A stretch of DNA of 64,000 nucleotides from Haemophilus haemolyticus (GCF_003351405.1 NZ_CP031240.1:372001-436000); one strand, 5' to 3'. Shown: positions 50,842 through 61,299, counted from the first letter of the stretch. The notes: generated from the sequence alone by a model not told the origin. Numbers and translations: made by a program.

Positions 50842-51780
50842 TTAACTGTTAAAAAACGCTTTCGCTGTTTCTACATCTTTCTCAATTTGCACTTTCAAAT
50901 CATCAAAAGACGGGAATTTAATCTCGTTTCTAATCTTGTGGCAGAATTCGACTTCCACCATTTGGCTATAAATATTCTGAGAAAAATCAAATAAATGAAC
51001 TTCTAATAATTGCATTAATCCATTTATAGTTGGCCGTTTTCCCATATTGGCCACACCGTTAAAAATCTCACCTGATTTTAACCGCACTTTTACGGCATAA
51101 ACACCTTTGATTGGATTTACTTGTCTATGCAAACGAATATTTGCCGTTGGAAATCCTATTGTTCTACCTAACTTATTACCATGGATCACACGCCCGAAAA
51201 TACGATAAGGTTTACCGAGTAAATTTTCCGCATGCTGTAAATCATCTTTAGCTAATGCTTCACGGATAGCGGTGCTACTGATACGTAACTCATCTAAACA
51301 GAAGGTACGGCTGTCTTCTACTTCAAAACCAAACTGCTTTCCGGCTTGTTGCAACATCGCAAAATTACCTTGGCGTTTTGAGCCGAACTTAAAATCATCG
51401 CCAATGCTTAAAAATTTCACATGTAGATGATTAACAAGCGTTTGCTCAATAAACACATCAGCTGGTTGCTCAGCAAAAGTGCGGTCAAATTTCGCCACAA
51501 TTACGACATCAACCCTAGCCTTTTCTAGATAATAAATTTTGTCACGCAAGCGCATTAAACGGGCTGGTGCATTTTCCCCCATAAAATATTCACGCGGCTG
51601 TGATTCAAATAACAATACCGCCATGGGTAAATTTAATTCGTCAGCTTTTTGGCGCAAATGGCGGAGGACTGCTTGATGCCCTAAATGCACACCATCAAAA
51701 TTGCCGATCGTTAGCGCACAACCTTGTAAAACACGATTTGCATTATGAAGCCCGCGAATTAATTGCATGTCCTTATCCAT
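50842..51780 (-). CDS. ribF: Bifunctional riboflavin kinase/FAD synthetase
   Basis: Makes FMN and FAD. 312 residues. N-terminal adenylyltransferase: TIGNFDGVHLGHQAVL near residue 25, and ISSTAIREAL near 160; C-terminal kinase: GRTIGFPTANIRL and KGVYAVKVRL. A second ATG lies at 51768 (MQLIRGLHN), which aligns with the E. coli start; neither has an ideal ribosome-binding site. Precedes ileS. Confidence 0.95.
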   Translation of the reverse strand: MDKDMQLIRGLHNANRVLQGCALTIGNFDGVHLGHQAVLRHLRQKADELNLPMAVLLFESQPREYFMGENAPARLMRLRDKIYYLEKARVDVVIVAKFDRTFAEQPADVFIEQTLVNHLHVKFLSIGDDFKFGSKRQGNFAMLQQAGKQFGFEVEDSRTFCLDELRISSTAIREALAKDDLQHAENLLGKPYRIFGRVIHGNKLGRTIGFPTANIRLHRQVNPIKGVYAVKVRLKSGEIFNGVANMGKRPTINGLMQLLEVHLFDFSQNIYSQMVEVEFCHKIRNEIKFPSFDDLKVQIEKDVETAKAFFNS

Positions 51781-51814
51781 GAAAATAAGAGAATTTCGGC
51801 ATTATAGCGAGAAG

Positions 51815-53389
51815 TTAGTTTTTTGTCAGCAAATGGTGCTTGCGAACGCCTAATAAAATCAACGTTGCACCATAAACTATTGCGGCTAATACAATCAACC
51901 AAACAAGCCAATAAACACGCATGAAGAAATCCATTTTCGCCCATTGGTTGATTTCAGGCACGTAATACCAAACTGCCGCACCCATTGCGATTGCTGCCAA
52001 TAAAACTTTGACAAAAAAGACCGCACTTTTACGTGAGAAATAATAGACATCCGCTTTGGCTAAGCCGCGATAGAGTAAGTAGGCGTTAAGGGTTGCCGAC
52101 ATTGCTGAAGCAATGGCTAAACCCACATAACTGAAAGGAATCGCCAATAGGTTAAAGCCCATATTACTCACCATGGCAATAATGCCGATTTTTACTGGCG
52201 TTTTGGTATCTTGGCGGGCGTAATAGCCATTGGCGAGGATTTTAATCAACATAAAGCTAAGTAACCCCCCGTTAAATGCCCATAAAGAATAAGAGGCCGC
52301 ATGAACATCATTTAGCATGAAATTTCCACGCATAAAGAGCGTAAGTAACATTGGCTGAGCCAATACAGCAATACCAATGGCGGCTGGAACGCCAAGTAAT
52401 AAAATCATTCGTACGCCCCAATCCATTGTATTACGAAAATCAACCGCACTTTTATCTGAATCGCCTTCACGATTAACGTGGTGGCGAGCAAGTGTTGGCA
52501 AAATTACGGTAGAAATAGCAATGCCAAATAAACCGAGAGGAAATTCCAGTAAGCGGTCGGAGTAATACAGCCAGCTAATAGAGCCCGTCATCAAGAAGCT
52601 CGCAATCACTGTATCCAGCAAAAGATTAATTTGACTTACCGATACACCAAATAACGCAGGGATCATTAATTTACGAATTTTGGTTACGCCTTCATCCCGC
52701 CAAGCCCATTTGGGTTTCACCAGTAAACCAGCTTGTTTCATAAATGGAATTTGGAATAAGAACTGTAATAAGCCGCCTAGAAAAATACCGATAGCCAACG
52801 CAAGATCTGGATTGTCCATTTGTGGTGCAAGGAAAAGTGCGGTGGCAATCATCGCTATATTTAATAACACAGGTGAAAAGGACATCACGCCGAATTTCCC
52901 AATCGTATTAAGCACAGCTCCAGAAAGCGCGACAAAAGTAACAAACCATAAATAAGGAAAAGTTATTTTAAGTAAAAGGGAAGCTTGTTCAAATTTATGT
53001 GCATCAAGGCCATCATTCATCCAATCGGTGAACCAGCCCATCCCAAATAAAGCGGCAACGATAGGTGAGCCAATCATCGCGAGGATCGTAACAATACTGA
53101 CCAATCCCCCAAGGGTACCAGAAACTTTTCCAATAAATTCACGGGTTTTATTAATATCACCAGATTTTTGATATTCTGCGAGAACAGGGACAAAAGCCTG
53201 TGAAAAAGCCCCCTCAGCAAATAAACGGCGAAGAAAATTTGGGATACGATTAGCAAATAAAAAAACATCCGCCGCCGCGCCTGCCCCAATGAGATGAGCG
53301 ATAACTACATCGCGCACAAGACCTAACACTCTTGATAATAAAGTCATAGAACTAACAACAATGCTAGATTTTAAAAGTCGTTTACTCAA
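51815..53389 (-). CDS. murJ: Lipid II flippase MurJ
   Basis: Polytopic inner-membrane flippase for the peptidoglycan precursor lipid II (MOP superfamily, formerly mviN). 524 residues with about 14 membrane segments. Motifs: SMTLLSRVLGLVRDVVIAHL, NRIPNFLRRLFAEGAFSQAFVP. The start is TTG at 53389, chosen because the residues MSKRLLKSSIVVSS align with the E. coli N-terminus and AGAAG precedes it; the first ATG would remove 14 residues. Divergent from rpsT. Confidence 0.94.
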   Translation of the reverse strand: MSKRLLKSSIVVSSMTLLSRVLGLVRDVVIAHLIGAGAAADVFLFANRIPNFLRRLFAEGAFSQAFVPVLAEYQKSGDINKTREFIGKVSGTLGGLVSIVTILAMIGSPIVAALFGMGWFTDWMNDGLDAHKFEQASLLLKITFPYLWFVTFVALSGAVLNTIGKFGVMSFSPVLLNIAMIATALFLAPQMDNPDLALAIGIFLGGLLQFLFQIPFMKQAGLLVKPKWAWRDEGVTKIRKLMIPALFGVSVSQINLLLDTVIASFLMTGSISWLYYSDRLLEFPLGLFGIAISTVILPTLARHHVNREGDSDKSAVDFRNTMDWGVRMILLLGVPAAIGIAVLAQPMLLTLFMRGNFMLNDVHAASYSLWAFNGGLLSFMLIKILANGYYARQDTKTPVKIGIIAMVSNMGFNLLAIPFSYVGLAIASAMSATLNAYLLYRGLAKADVYYFSRKSAVFFVKVLLAAIAMGAAVWYYVPEINQWAKMDFFMRVYWLVWLIVLAAIVYGATLILLGVRKHHLLTKN

Positions 53390-53576
53390 AATATTCTTCT
53401 CTACCCTAAAATTTTTGCCTAATTGTATAGAAATTTTGTTTTTACGCTATATTCCGTGAAAAAAAACTGATAAAATCCGCCGCACATCGTTTGTGTGAGC
53501 CCATATTGAAAGAGCTTGTAAAAATAACGATACTTACTTTCGGTTGTGTCTCACCGAAATCAACACAAATTTTCCA

Positions 53577-53605
53577 TTGACAAAAGTATAAAAAATCGGC
53601 ATATT
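53577..53605 (+). promoter_or_regulatory. Promoter of rpsT
   Basis: TTGACA (53577-53582), 17-bp spacer, CATATT (53600-53605), followed by GACGCCC, the GC-rich discriminator seen at ribosomal-protein promoters. The rest of the 53390-53576 gap shows no gene. Confidence 0.55.
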
Positions 53606-53655
53606 GACGCCCTTTATTTTGTCTATCAATCAACAGAAATTTTAGGAGTTTGACC

Positions 53656-53919
53656 TTGGCTAATATCAAGTCAGCAAAAAAACGCGCGGTTCAATCTGAA
53701 AAACGCCGCCAACACAACGCAAGCCAACGCTCTATGATGCGTACTTACATCAAAAAAGTATATGCTCAAGTAGCAGCAGGTGAAAAAGCAGCAGCTGAAG
53801 CAGCATTCGTTGAAATGCAAAAAGTTGTTGACCGTATGGCTTCTAAAGGCTTAATCCACGCTAACAAAGCAGCAAACCACAAATCTAAATTAGCTGCACA
53901 AATCAAAAAATTAGCGTAA
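53656..53919 (+). CDS. rpsT: 30S ribosomal protein S20
   Basis: Primary 16S rRNA-binding protein. 87 residues beginning (M)[17 protein letters not shown]. The start is TTG at 53656, as E. coli rpsT also uses UUG, with AGGAG seven bases upstream; another TTG lies two codons earlier. The weak start is thought to allow S20 autoregulation. A perfect uptake-signal hairpin terminator follows. Confidence 0.97.
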   Translation: MANIKSAKKRAVQSEKRRQHNASQRSMMRTYIKKVYAQVAAGEKAAAEAAFVEMQKVVDRMASKGLIHANKAANHKSKLAAQIKKLA

Positions 53920-53944
53920 TTTTTAGCTAGAAAGAATAAAAAAT

Positions 53945-53972
53945 AAAACCGCACTTTAAAGTGCGGTTTTTT
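53945..53972. terminator. Uptake-signal palindrome terminator
   Basis: Perfect 26-bp palindrome: AAAACCGCACTTT (53945-53957) directly followed by its complement (53958-53970), then TT. Two uptake signals head to head, ending rpsT and the convergent lipoprotein gene. Confidence 0.9.
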
Positions 53973-53990
53973 ATTTCATCGAATTTTAGA

Positions 53991-54557
53991 CTAAAGTAAC
54001 AACATCGATCCCCATTTGATAATATCAAAGAAGAATTTATTTTCATTCGTCGCGATACCATCAGGATTTTTCGGTGTGCCATCTTCATTTTTCTGTACTT
54101 CCACCATGCCATTTTTATATTGACCTTTCACGACAGCCAAATCATCGCGCGCTTCATTACGTAATTTTAAACACGCCTGTTCAGTTAAAGGCTCAACATT
54201 ACCCACTTCGGTACGAAATTTTTTAAACTGATAGCTTGCGTAATTCATCGATTTTTCATCACCTTGAATAATCTTCACATATTGCTCGCCAATAATTTTT
54301 TCCAACGGATAGAAAAAGACATATTGTGAGTGAATATAGCTATCTTCTTTAGAAAAATGCTGTTGCAAAATCCGAGTTAAATTTGGGTAAACGCATTGTT
54401 CTGCTTGCTTACTTGCAATCGCCCATTGTTTTGCATCTTGATCGGAAAGTTGGTAATCTGCCCCCGCAAATTCACCAGGGATTGCGGATTGTGAGCTACC
54501 AAACATTGAGCAGCTAGACAGCAATGCTGCCACACCTAAGGTTGCAATTAATTTCAC
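53991..54557 (-). CDS. Pasteurellaceae lipoprotein of unknown function (DUF5358-like)
   Basis: 188 residues. Lipobox LLSSC with cysteine at residue 16. The mature part ([23 protein letters not shown]) contains two further cysteines, and the C-terminus has [14 protein letters not shown], a short hydrophobic end. I recall such proteins only from Haemophilus and relatives. Convergent with rpsT and divergent from menB. Confidence 0.75.
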   Translation of the reverse strand: MKLIATLGVAALLSSCSMFGSSQSAIPGEFAGADYQLSDQDAKQWAIASKQAEQCVYPNLTRILQQHFSKEDSYIHSQYVFFYPLEKIIGEQYVKIIQGDEKSMNYASYQFKKFRTEVGNVEPLTEQACLKLRNEARDDLAVVKGQYKNGMVEVQKNEDGTPKNPDGIATNENKFFFDIIKWGSMLLL

Positions 54558-54702
54558 ATTTGATCCTTATAAAAATGAGAATGCGCAAAATTCTAGCAAT
54601 ATCTTCACTACAGATAAAGCAGCAAATGAATTTAGTTTTCCTGATCCGAAAAACTTCCGCTATAATGACCGCACTTTTTTACGTTAATTAAAAGGAATTC
54701 TC

Positions 54703-55560
54703 ATGCAAAATCCAAAAGATGATGTGTTATATGCGCCTGTTGAATGGGTCGATCACAGCGAAGGCTATAGCGACATTCGCTATCATAAATCTACTGATGG
54801 TATTGCCAAAATTACCATTAACCGCCCTGAAGTTCGTAATGCATTTCGTCCACAAACAGTGAAAGAAATGATCACTGCATTTTCTGATGCACGCTTCGAT
54901 GAAAACATTGGTGTCATTGTATTAACTGGCGAAGGCGAAAAAGCATTCTGTTCTGGTGGTGACCAAAAAGTACGTGGCGATTACGGCGGTTATAAAGATG
55001 ACAGCGGCGTACATCACTTAAATGTATTAGATTTCCAACGCGATATTCGTTCTTGTCCAAAACCGGTTGTGGCAATGGTGGCCGGTTATGCAATTGGTGG
55101 TGGCCATGTATTACATATGCTTTGCGACTTAACCATTGCTGCTGAAAATGCTATTTTCGGTCAAACAGGGCCAAAAGTCGGCTCATTCGATGGTGGTTGG
55201 GGAGCAAGCTATATGGCTCGTTTAGTGGGTCAGAAAAAAGCGCGTGAAATTTGGTTCTTATGCCGTCAATATAATGCACAAGAAGCATTAGACATGGGCT
55301 TAGTCAATACTGTTGTGCCTTATGCTGATCTTGAAAAAGAAACTGTACGCTGGTGTCGTGAAATGTTACGCAATAGCCCAATCGCAATTCGTTGTTTGAA
55401 AGCGGCATTAAATGCTGACTGTGATGGCCAAGCTGGTCTTCAAGAATTGGCAGGTAACGCAACAATGTTGTTCTACATGACTGAAGAAGGTCAAGAAGGT
55501 CGTAATGCGTTTAACGAAAAACGCGCCCCAGACTTCAGCAAATTCAGACGTAACCCTTAA
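54703..55560 (+). CDS. menB: 1,4-dihydroxy-2-naphthoyl-CoA synthase
   Basis: Crotonase-fold enzyme forming the naphthoquinone ring of menaquinone, the quinol used by NrfD and other anaerobic reductases. 285 residues, as in E. coli. Motifs: [37 protein letters not shown] with the oxyanion glycines, [14 protein letters not shown], and the C-terminal [20 protein letters not shown] precedes the ATG. Confidence 0.97.
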   Translation: MQNPKDDVLYAPVEWVDHSEGYSDIRYHKSTDGIAKITINRPEVRNAFRPQTVKEMITAFSDARFDENIGVIVLTGEGEKAFCSGGDQKVRGDYGGYKDDSGVHHLNVLDFQRDIRSCPKPVVAMVAGYAIGGGHVLHMLCDLTIAAENAIFGQTGPKVGSFDGGWGASYMARLVGQKKAREIWFLCRQYNAQEALDMGLVNTVVPYADLEKETVRWCREMLRNSPIAIRCLKAALNADCDGQAGLQELAGNATMLFYMTEEGQEGRNAFNEKRAPDFSKFRRNP

Positions 55561-55571
55561 TTTATCGTTCT

Positions 55572-55615
55572 AAAGTGCGGTTAAAAATCTTCGTGAATTT
55601 TGACCGCACTTTTGT
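55572..55615 (+). terminator. Inverted uptake-signal hairpin between menB and menC
   Basis: AAAGTGCGGT (55572-55581) and ACCGCACTTT (55603-55612) followed by TTG; a possible partial terminator before menC. Confidence 0.6.
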
Positions 55616-55628
55616 ATTGGGAGCAAGC

Positions 55629-56618
55629 ATGGCTGAAAAATCATTTAATCTTTACCGTTATTCCATCCCCGTTGATAGTCAACTTATTCTGCGTGATCGT
55701 TTTTTAAAACGCCGTGAAGGCTTAATCGTAAGAGTAAGTTGCAGCCGAGACGGTTGGGGAGAAATCGCCCCGCTACCTGGTTTTAGCGAAGAAACCTTAA
55801 ACCAAGCTCAAGAACAAGCAATGGAATGGCTAACGACATGGTGCAATGCAAGCTGTGACGCACCTCGCGTACCATTAGATGGCACCTATCCCTCCGTTGC
55901 TTTTGGTATCAGTTGCGCAATGGATGAAATGAAAGGTTATTTACAAGCTGAAGGCAATTACCATACAGCACCACTTTGTTATGGCGATCCCGATGAATTG
56001 TATGCCAAACTTGCGAGCATAGCAGGCGAAAAAGTAGCAAAGATGAAAGTGGGCAGATACGAAGCCAATCACGATGGATTAATTGCCGATATGTTTTTAG
56101 AAGCGATTCCCGATTTACAATTACGACTGGATGCAAACCGCCATTGGTCGTTAGAAAAAGCGTTACAATTTGCCTCTAAAGTCAAACTGCAACATAGAAA
56201 ACGTATTCAATTTTTAGAAGAACCTTGTAAAACACAAGCACTCAGTCGTGAATTTGCAGCTCAAACCGATATTGCGATTGCGTGGGATGAATCCGTACGA
56301 GAGCCTAATTTTTGCTTGGAAAAAGAACCGCACTTATCGGCTGTCGTAATCAAACCCACTTTAATTGGTTCAATTCAACGTTGTGCTGAACTCATTAACC
56401 AAGCACATTTGTTAGGCCTAAAAGCGGTTATTAGTTCAAGTATCGAAAGCAGTTTAGGGCTCTCTCAGCTCGCGCGAATCGCACAACAATACACTCCGAA
56501 TGTAACTCCAGGCTTAGACACGTTAGATTTGATGGAACATCAAGTACTACGCGCTTGGCCTGGTTCTGATTTACCTATTGTGGATTTAGAATCTGAATTT
56601 ATCACTAAAATTATCTGA
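55629..56618 (+). CDS. menC: o-Succinylbenzoate synthase
   Basis: Enolase-superfamily enzyme one step before menE/menB in menaquinone synthesis. 329 residues from the ATG at 55629 (GGGAGC upstream; the longer frame starts inside the uptake-signal hairpin). Catalytic lysines: KMKVG near residue 140 and VVIKPT near 240; metal acids in LRLDANRHW, FLEEP and AWDESV. Confidence 0.95.
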   Translation: MAEKSFNLYRYSIPVDSQLILRDRFLKRREGLIVRVSCSRDGWGEIAPLPGFSEETLNQAQEQAMEWLTTWCNASCDAPRVPLDGTYPSVAFGISCAMDEMKGYLQAEGNYHTAPLCYGDPDELYAKLASIAGEKVAKMKVGRYEANHDGLIADMFLEAIPDLQLRLDANRHWSLEKALQFASKVKLQHRKRIQFLEEPCKTQALSREFAAQTDIAIAWDESVREPNFCLEKEPHLSAVVIKPTLIGSIQRCAELINQAHLLGLKAVISSSIESSLGLSQLARIAQQYTPNVTPGLDTLDLMEHQVLRAWPGSDLPIVDLESEFITKII

Positions 56619-56674
56619 TTCGACCACCCAAAATCGAAAAATCAGTATAATGCGCCACACAAAAAGGATTAAAA

Positions 56675-57124
56675 ATGTCGCAAACACACAGAATTTTGCT
56701 GTTAAATGGCCCGAACTTAAATATGTTAGGGGCTCGCGAGCCAAAACATTATGGCAGTATTTCTCTTGCATCCATTGAAGAGAAAATACAAACTTTAGCC
56801 ACTCAACACAATGTAAAAGTGGAATGTTTTCAAGCCAATAGTGAAGAAAAATTAATTAATAAGATCCACGAAAGTTTTCAGCAAGTCGATTTTATTTTAA
56901 TTAATCCTGCTGCCTACACTCATACCAGTGTAGCATTGCGCGATGCACTTTTAGCTGTTTCAATTCCTTTTGTGGAGATTCATTTATCCAACGTGCATAA
57001 ACGTGAATCATTTCGTCATCATTCTTATTTTAGCGATGTGGCTGAAGGCGTTATTTGCGGTTTAGGCGCAAAAGGTTACGAGTTTGCCTTTTTATTTGCT
57101 ATCGATTACCTTGCTAAAAAATAA
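56675..57124 (+). CDS. aroQ: 3-dehydroquinate dehydratase, type II
   Basis: Shikimate-pathway enzyme; 149 residues, the type II size. Motifs: [20 protein letters not shown] at the N-terminus, [20 protein letters not shown], and [20 protein letters not shown] with the catalytic histidine. AAAGGA precedes the ATG. Confidence 0.97.
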   Translation: MSQTHRILLLNGPNLNMLGAREPKHYGSISLASIEEKIQTLATQHNVKVECFQANSEEKLINKIHESFQQVDFILINPAAYTHTSVALRDALLAVSIPFVEIHLSNVHKRESFRHHSYFSDVAEGVICGLGAKGYEFAFLFAIDYLAKK

Positions 57125-57216
57125 GAAAATCGAGCATTTTGGGCGAAATTCACAGAATTTTATCGCAAATTTGCAAAATTTAAGGTAATCTTTACAACAC
57201 AAAAATAAGTTTATTC

Positions 57217-57250
57217 ATAACCGCACTTTTTCATTTAAAAGTGCGGTTAA
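57217..57250. terminator. Inverted uptake-signal hairpin between aroQ and accB
   Basis: AACCGCACTTTT (57219-57230) / AAAAGTGCGGTT (57237-57248) with a 6-base loop; no strong T-run, so attenuation more than full termination. Confidence 0.55.
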
Positions 57251-57276
57251 AATTTCAATCTTTTTAGGAAGAACGT

Positions 57277-57744
57277 ATGGACATTCGTAAAATCAAAAAA
57301 TTAATCGAATTAGTAGAAGAATCTGGCATTACTGAATTAGAAGTGCAAGAAGAAGAAGGTACAGTACGTATTAGCCGTGCAGCGCCAGCAGTTGCTCCAG
57401 CAGCAATTCAATACGCTACAGCACCAGTGGTAGCACCAACTCCAGCTGCTGTGCCAGCTCAAGCGCCAGCAGCGGCGACACCAGCGCCAGCAGCATCCGA
57501 TGAATTATCAGGCCATCTTGTACGTTCACCAATGGTAGGAACGTTCTATCGCAGCCCAAGCCCAGAAGCAAAAGCATTCGTTGAAGTGGGTCAATCTGTG
57601 AAAGTTGGCGACACGCTTTGTATCGTTGAAGCAATGAAAATGATGAACCGCATTGAAGCAGACAAAGCTGGCGTAGTAAAAGCAATTCTTATCAACGACG
57701 GTGACGCTGTTGAATTCGACGAACCATTAATCGTTATTGAATAA
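57277..57744 (+). CDS. accB: Biotin carboxyl carrier protein of acetyl-CoA carboxylase
   Basis: 155 residues. N-terminal [25 protein letters not shown], an Ala/Pro-rich flexible linker (about residues 35-78), and the biotinyl domain with the biotinylated lysine in [16 protein letters not shown]. It carries CO2 between AccC and AccAD for fatty-acid synthesis; biotin comes from the bioB product. Followed by accC after a 176-base gap with a hairpin. Confidence 0.97.
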   Translation: MDIRKIKKLIELVEESGITELEVQEEEGTVRISRAAPAVAPAAIQYATAPVVAPTPAAVPAQAPAAATPAPAASDELSGHLVRSPMVGTFYRSPSPEAKAFVEVGQSVKVGDTLCIVEAMKMMNRIEADKAGVVKAILINDGDAVEFDEPLIVIE

Positions 57745-57761
57745 TTTCCAATATTTTCGTC

Positions 57762-57781
57762 GGGCGGACTTTAGTCCGCCT
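57762..57781 (+). other. GGCGGACT/AGTCCGCC hairpin between accB and accC
   Basis: Perfect 8-bp stem GGCGGACT (57763-57770) / AGTCCGCC (57773-57780) with a 2-base loop, followed by TATTTC. The rest of the 57782-57920 gap shows no ORF of note. Could attenuate accC or be an RNA processing site. Confidence 0.6.
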
Positions 57782-57920
57782 ATTTCATATACAAACAATT
57801 AGAGCGAATTTATCGTAGGCGATATAAATTGAAATCTGTTCACACCAAATTTTATAGGGAGAACAATATTTCAAGAACCTACATAAAAATTCACGTCTAT
57901 CTGACTAAACGGACTCTTTT

Positions 57921-59267
57921 ATGTTAGAAAAAGTTGTGATTGCTAACCGCGGTGAAATTGCACTACGCATTTTACGTGCTTGTAAAGAATTAGGTATTAA
58001 AACTGTGGCGGTTCACTCCACCGCTGATCGTGATTTAAAACACGTTTTACTCGCTGATGAAACCGTTTGTATCGGTCCAGCACCTTCCGCAAAAAGTTAT
58101 TTAAATATTCCAGCTATCATTGCTGCCGCCGAAGTAACAGGCGCAGATGCAATTCATCCAGGATACGGTTTTTTATCTGAAAATGCTGATTTTGCTGAAC
58201 AAGTTGAACGCTCAGGTTTCACTTTCATCGGCCCAACAGCTGATGTCATCCGTTTAATGGGCGATAAAGTTTCAGCTATTAAAGCGATGAAAAAAGCAGG
58301 CGTGCCTTGTGTGCCGGGTTCTGATGGCCCTGTAGGTAACGACATTGCTAAAAATAAAGAAATTGCTAAACGTATTGGCTATCCAATCATCATCAAAGCA
58401 TCCGGCGGTGGTGGCGGCCGAGGAATGCGTGTTGTTCGTGGCGAAGACGCATTAGAAGAATCTATCGCGATGACTAAAGCAGAAGCGAAAGCTGCATTCA
58501 ATAATGATATGGTCTATATGGAAAAATACTTAGAAAATCCACGTCACGTGGAAATTCAAGTATTAGCAGACACGCATGGCAATGCAGTTTATTTGGCTGA
58601 ACGTGACTGCTCAATGCAGCGTCGTCACCAAAAAGTTGTGGAAGAAGCGCCTGCTCCAGGCATCACAGAAGAAGTTCGCCGCGATATCGGCTCTCGCTGT
58701 GCAAAAGCTTGTGTAGAAATCGGCTATCGCGGAGCAGGTACGTTTGAATTCTTATATGAAAATGGCGAATTCTATTTCATTGAAATGAATACTCGTATTC
58801 AAGTGGAACACCCTGTAACTGAAATGATTACAGGTGTAGATTTAGTGAAAGAGCAATTACGCATCGCTGCAGGCTTGCCGATTTCCTTTAAACAAGAAGA
58901 CATCAAAGTTAAAGGCCATGCAATAGAATGCCGCATTAACGCAGAAGATCCAAAAACATTCTTACCATCTCCAGGAAAAGTAAATCACTTACATTCACCG
59001 GGCGGATTGGGTGTTCGTTGGGATTCTCATGTTTATGGTGGCTATACGGTGCCTCCACATTACGACTCTATGATCGCAAAACTTATCACTTATGGCGATA
59101 CGCGTGAAGTTGCAATCCGTCGTATGCAAAATGCATTATCTGAAACAATTATTGATGGTATCAAGACCAACATCCCACTTCATGAATTAATTCTTGAAGA
59201 TGAAAATTTCCAAAAAGGTGGAACAAATATCCACTATTTGGAGAAAAAATTAGGTATGCATGAATAA
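57921..59267 (+). CDS. accC: Biotin carboxylase subunit of acetyl-CoA carboxylase
   Basis: ATP-grasp enzyme that carboxylates biotin on AccB. 448 residues. Motifs: [35 protein letters not shown], the glycine-rich loop [12 protein letters not shown] near residue 163, and [20 protein letters not shown]. No good ribosome-binding site precedes the ATG (ACGGACTCTTTT). Confidence 0.97.
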   Translation: MLEKVVIANRGEIALRILRACKELGIKTVAVHSTADRDLKHVLLADETVCIGPAPSAKSYLNIPAIIAAAEVTGADAIHPGYGFLSENADFAEQVERSGFTFIGPTADVIRLMGDKVSAIKAMKKAGVPCVPGSDGPVGNDIAKNKEIAKRIGYPIIIKASGGGGGRGMRVVRGEDALEESIAMTKAEAKAAFNNDMVYMEKYLENPRHVEIQVLADTHGNAVYLAERDCSMQRRHQKVVEEAPAPGITEEVRRDIGSRCAKACVEIGYRGAGTFEFLYENGEFYFIEMNTRIQVEHPVTEMITGVDLVKEQLRIAAGLPISFKQEDIKVKGHAIECRINAEDPKTFLPSPGKVNHLHSPGGLGVRWDSHVYGGYTVPPHYDSMIAKLITYGDTREVAIRRMQNALSETIIDGIKTNIPLHELILEDENFQKGGTNIHYLEKKLGMHE

Positions 59268-59276
59268 TTAAAATTT

Positions 59277-59304
59277 AAATGGCTAACAGATGTTAGCCAT
59301 TTTC
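59277..59304 (+). terminator. Terminator of accC
   Basis: AAATGGCTAAC (59277-59287) / GTTAGCCATTT (59292-59302), 4-base loop, then TC. Confidence 0.75.
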
Positions 59305-59393
59305 GCATGTTCCTAAAACTTATTTAATGATAATAAACACTAGAATCAGCAAAACATTTTGAATTATTCAAAAAAGTTGTAAGATTAGCAAAC

Positions 59394-59424
59394 ATAAGGG
59401 GTGTATAAAATATATGCCCCTTAT
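59394..59424 (+). other. Long stem-loop upstream of yhdT-panF
   Basis: 14-bp stem with two G-U pairs (59394-59407 with 59411-59424) around an AAA loop. On the minus strand the G-U pairs become mismatches, so it is a plus-strand RNA element. No T-run follows, so not a plain terminator. It lies about 48 bases before the yhdT start. Confidence 0.5.
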
Positions 59425-59471
59425 ACCATTCAAAAATATACTTTCACTTATAAAAAATTTAAGGAAGAAAC

Positions 59472-59729
59472 ATGACATTAAAACAACGTTATCAACAAGC
59501 TGCCAAGGAAGCTAGTTGGGCATTAGGCCTATCTATTTTATATGTGATAGGTTGGTGCTTATGTGCTTATTTGCCTAAAGAAACTCAAGGGCCGATTGGT
59601 TTCCCCCTCTGGTTCGAACTCTCTTGTATTTATTTGCCTATTCTGTTTATTGTAATTGGCCATTGGATTATCAAAATTATTTATCAAGATATCTCTCTTG
59701 AAATCAAAGATGAGGAGAATCAAAAATGA
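59472..59729 (+). CDS. yhdT: YhdT family small membrane protein (DUF997)
   Basis: 85 residues with two membrane segments (SWALGLSILYVIGWCLCAYL and PILFIVIGHWIIKIIYQ) separated by PKETQGPIGFPLWFELSC. In enterics YhdT is encoded just before PanF, as here, with a four-base overlap; it may assist the transporter, but the role is unknown. AAGGAAG precedes the ATG. Confidence 0.9.
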   Translation: MTLKQRYQQAAKEASWALGLSILYVIGWCLCAYLPKETQGPIGFPLWFELSCIYLPILFIVIGHWIIKIIYQDISLEIKDEENQK

Positions 59730-61180
59730 ATTTAGGTATTATTCTCCCTTTAATTATTTATCTTGCATTTATATTTGGTGCTGCGATTTTCGCTTATGTA
59801 AAACGTACAAAAGGCGATTTCCTAACGGAATATTATGTAGGTAACCGCTCCATGACGGGTTTTGTGCTCGCAATGACAACTGCATCAACTTATGCCAGTG
59901 CAAGTTCTTTTGTAGGCGGCCCTGGCGCAGCTTATAAATACGGATTAGGCTGGGTATTACTTGCGATGATTCAAGTTCCGGCAGTATGGCTTGCATTAGG
60001 TGCATTAGGTAAAAAATTCGCGCTATTATCAAGAGAAACCAATGCGTTAACGATTAACGATCTTTTCCTTTATCGTTATAAAAACAAATATTTAGTCTGG
60101 CTATCAAGTCTTGCTCTTCTTCTCGCATTTTTTGCAGCCATGACCGTGCAATTTATTGGTGGTGCGCGTTTATTAGAAACAACTATCGGCATTTCTTATA
60201 CTCAAGCATTGCTCTTATTTGCTTTAACGGTAGGTATCTATACATTTATCGGGGGATTCCGCGCTGTCGTGCTTACGGATACCATTCAGGGTACCGTCAT
60301 GATTTTAGGTACTATTATTCTCCTTGTAGGAACCATTTATGCGCTCGGCGGTGTAGAAAGTGCGGTTAATAAATTAACAGAAATCGATCCTGCATTAGTC
60401 ACGCCTTACGGGCCAAATGGAATGTTAGATTTTCAATTTATGGCTTCCTTCTGGGTACTTGTCTGTTTCGGTGTTGTAGGTCTTCCACATACTGCTGTTC
60501 GATGCATGGCATTTAAAGATAGCAAAGCCTTACATAGAGGGATGCTGATTGGAACAATTGTTCTTTCCATCATTATGTTCGGTATGCACTTAGCTGGTGC
60601 GCTTGGTCGTGCAGTTATTCCAAATTTAACGGTATCGGATCAAGTGATTCCAACTTTAATGCTAAAAGTATTACCACCTATTATTGCCGGTATTTTCTTA
60701 GCCGCACCAATGTCAGCAATTATGTCCACAATTGATGCGCAACTTATTCAATCTTCTTCTATTTTTGTAAAAGATTTATACCTTTCTACGAAACCTGAAG
60801 CGGCAAAAAATGAGAAAAAAGTAAGTTATTTTTCATCTATTATCACGCTGATTTTGACCGCACTTTTAATCTTTGCCGCCCTCAATCCACCAGATATGAT
60901 TATTTGGTTAAATCTATTTGCTTTTGGCGGACTAGAAGCCGCATTTTTATGGGTGATAGTGCTAGGTATTTACTGGGATAAAGCAAATGCTTATGGTGCG
61001 TTAAGCTCAATGATTATCGGCTTGGGGAGTTATATCTTGCTCACTCAGCTTGGCATAAAATTATTTAACTTCCATCAAATCGTACCGTCATTAGTATTTG
61101 GATTAATTGCATTTTTAGTGGGTAATAAATTGGGCGAACGTCGTATTGAAAAAACTCAATTAAAAGTTACCGCACTTTAA
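59726..61180 (+). CDS. panF: Sodium/pantothenate symporter
   Basis: Sodium:solute symporter family, 484 residues with about 13 membrane segments. It imports pantothenate, the coenzyme A precursor. Motifs: TEYYVGNRSMTGFVLAMTTAS, SFVGGPGAAYKYGLGW, YTFIGGFRAVVLTDTIQGTVM, and APMSAIMSTIDAQLIQSSS. In E. coli panF is followed by prmA; here an EamA gene lies between. Confidence 0.95.
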   Translation: MNLGIILPLIIYLAFIFGAAIFAYVKRTKGDFLTEYYVGNRSMTGFVLAMTTASTYASASSFVGGPGAAYKYGLGWVLLAMIQVPAVWLALGALGKKFALLSRETNALTINDLFLYRYKNKYLVWLSSLALLLAFFAAMTVQFIGGARLLETTIGISYTQALLLFALTVGIYTFIGGFRAVVLTDTIQGTVMILGTIILLVGTIYALGGVESAVNKLTEIDPALVTPYGPNGMLDFQFMASFWVLVCFGVVGLPHTAVRCMAFKDSKALHRGMLIGTIVLSIIMFGMHLAGALGRAVIPNLTVSDQVIPTLMLKVLPPIIAGIFLAAPMSAIMSTIDAQLIQSSSIFVKDLYLSTKPEAAKNEKKVSYFSSIITLILTALLIFAALNPPDMIIWLNLFAFGGLEAAFLWVIVLGIYWDKANAYGALSSMIIGLGSYILLTQLGIKLFNFHQIVPSLVFGLIAFLVGNKLGERRIEKTQLKVTAL

Positions 61181-61198
61181 GCGTCAATCAATATGCTG

Positions 61199-61232
61199 TC
61201 ACCTTCTTCTAAATGAGAGGAAGGTGATATTT
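61199..61232 (+). terminator. Possible terminator after panF
   Basis: TCACCTTC (61199-61206) / GAAGGTGA (61220-61227), 13-base loop, then TATTTACTTTT. Confidence 0.5.
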
Positions 61233-61299
61233 ACTTTTCTCACTGTCAGCAATTTCTACACTCAAACATAGAATTGGAACAATTCACAGGGATATATCA

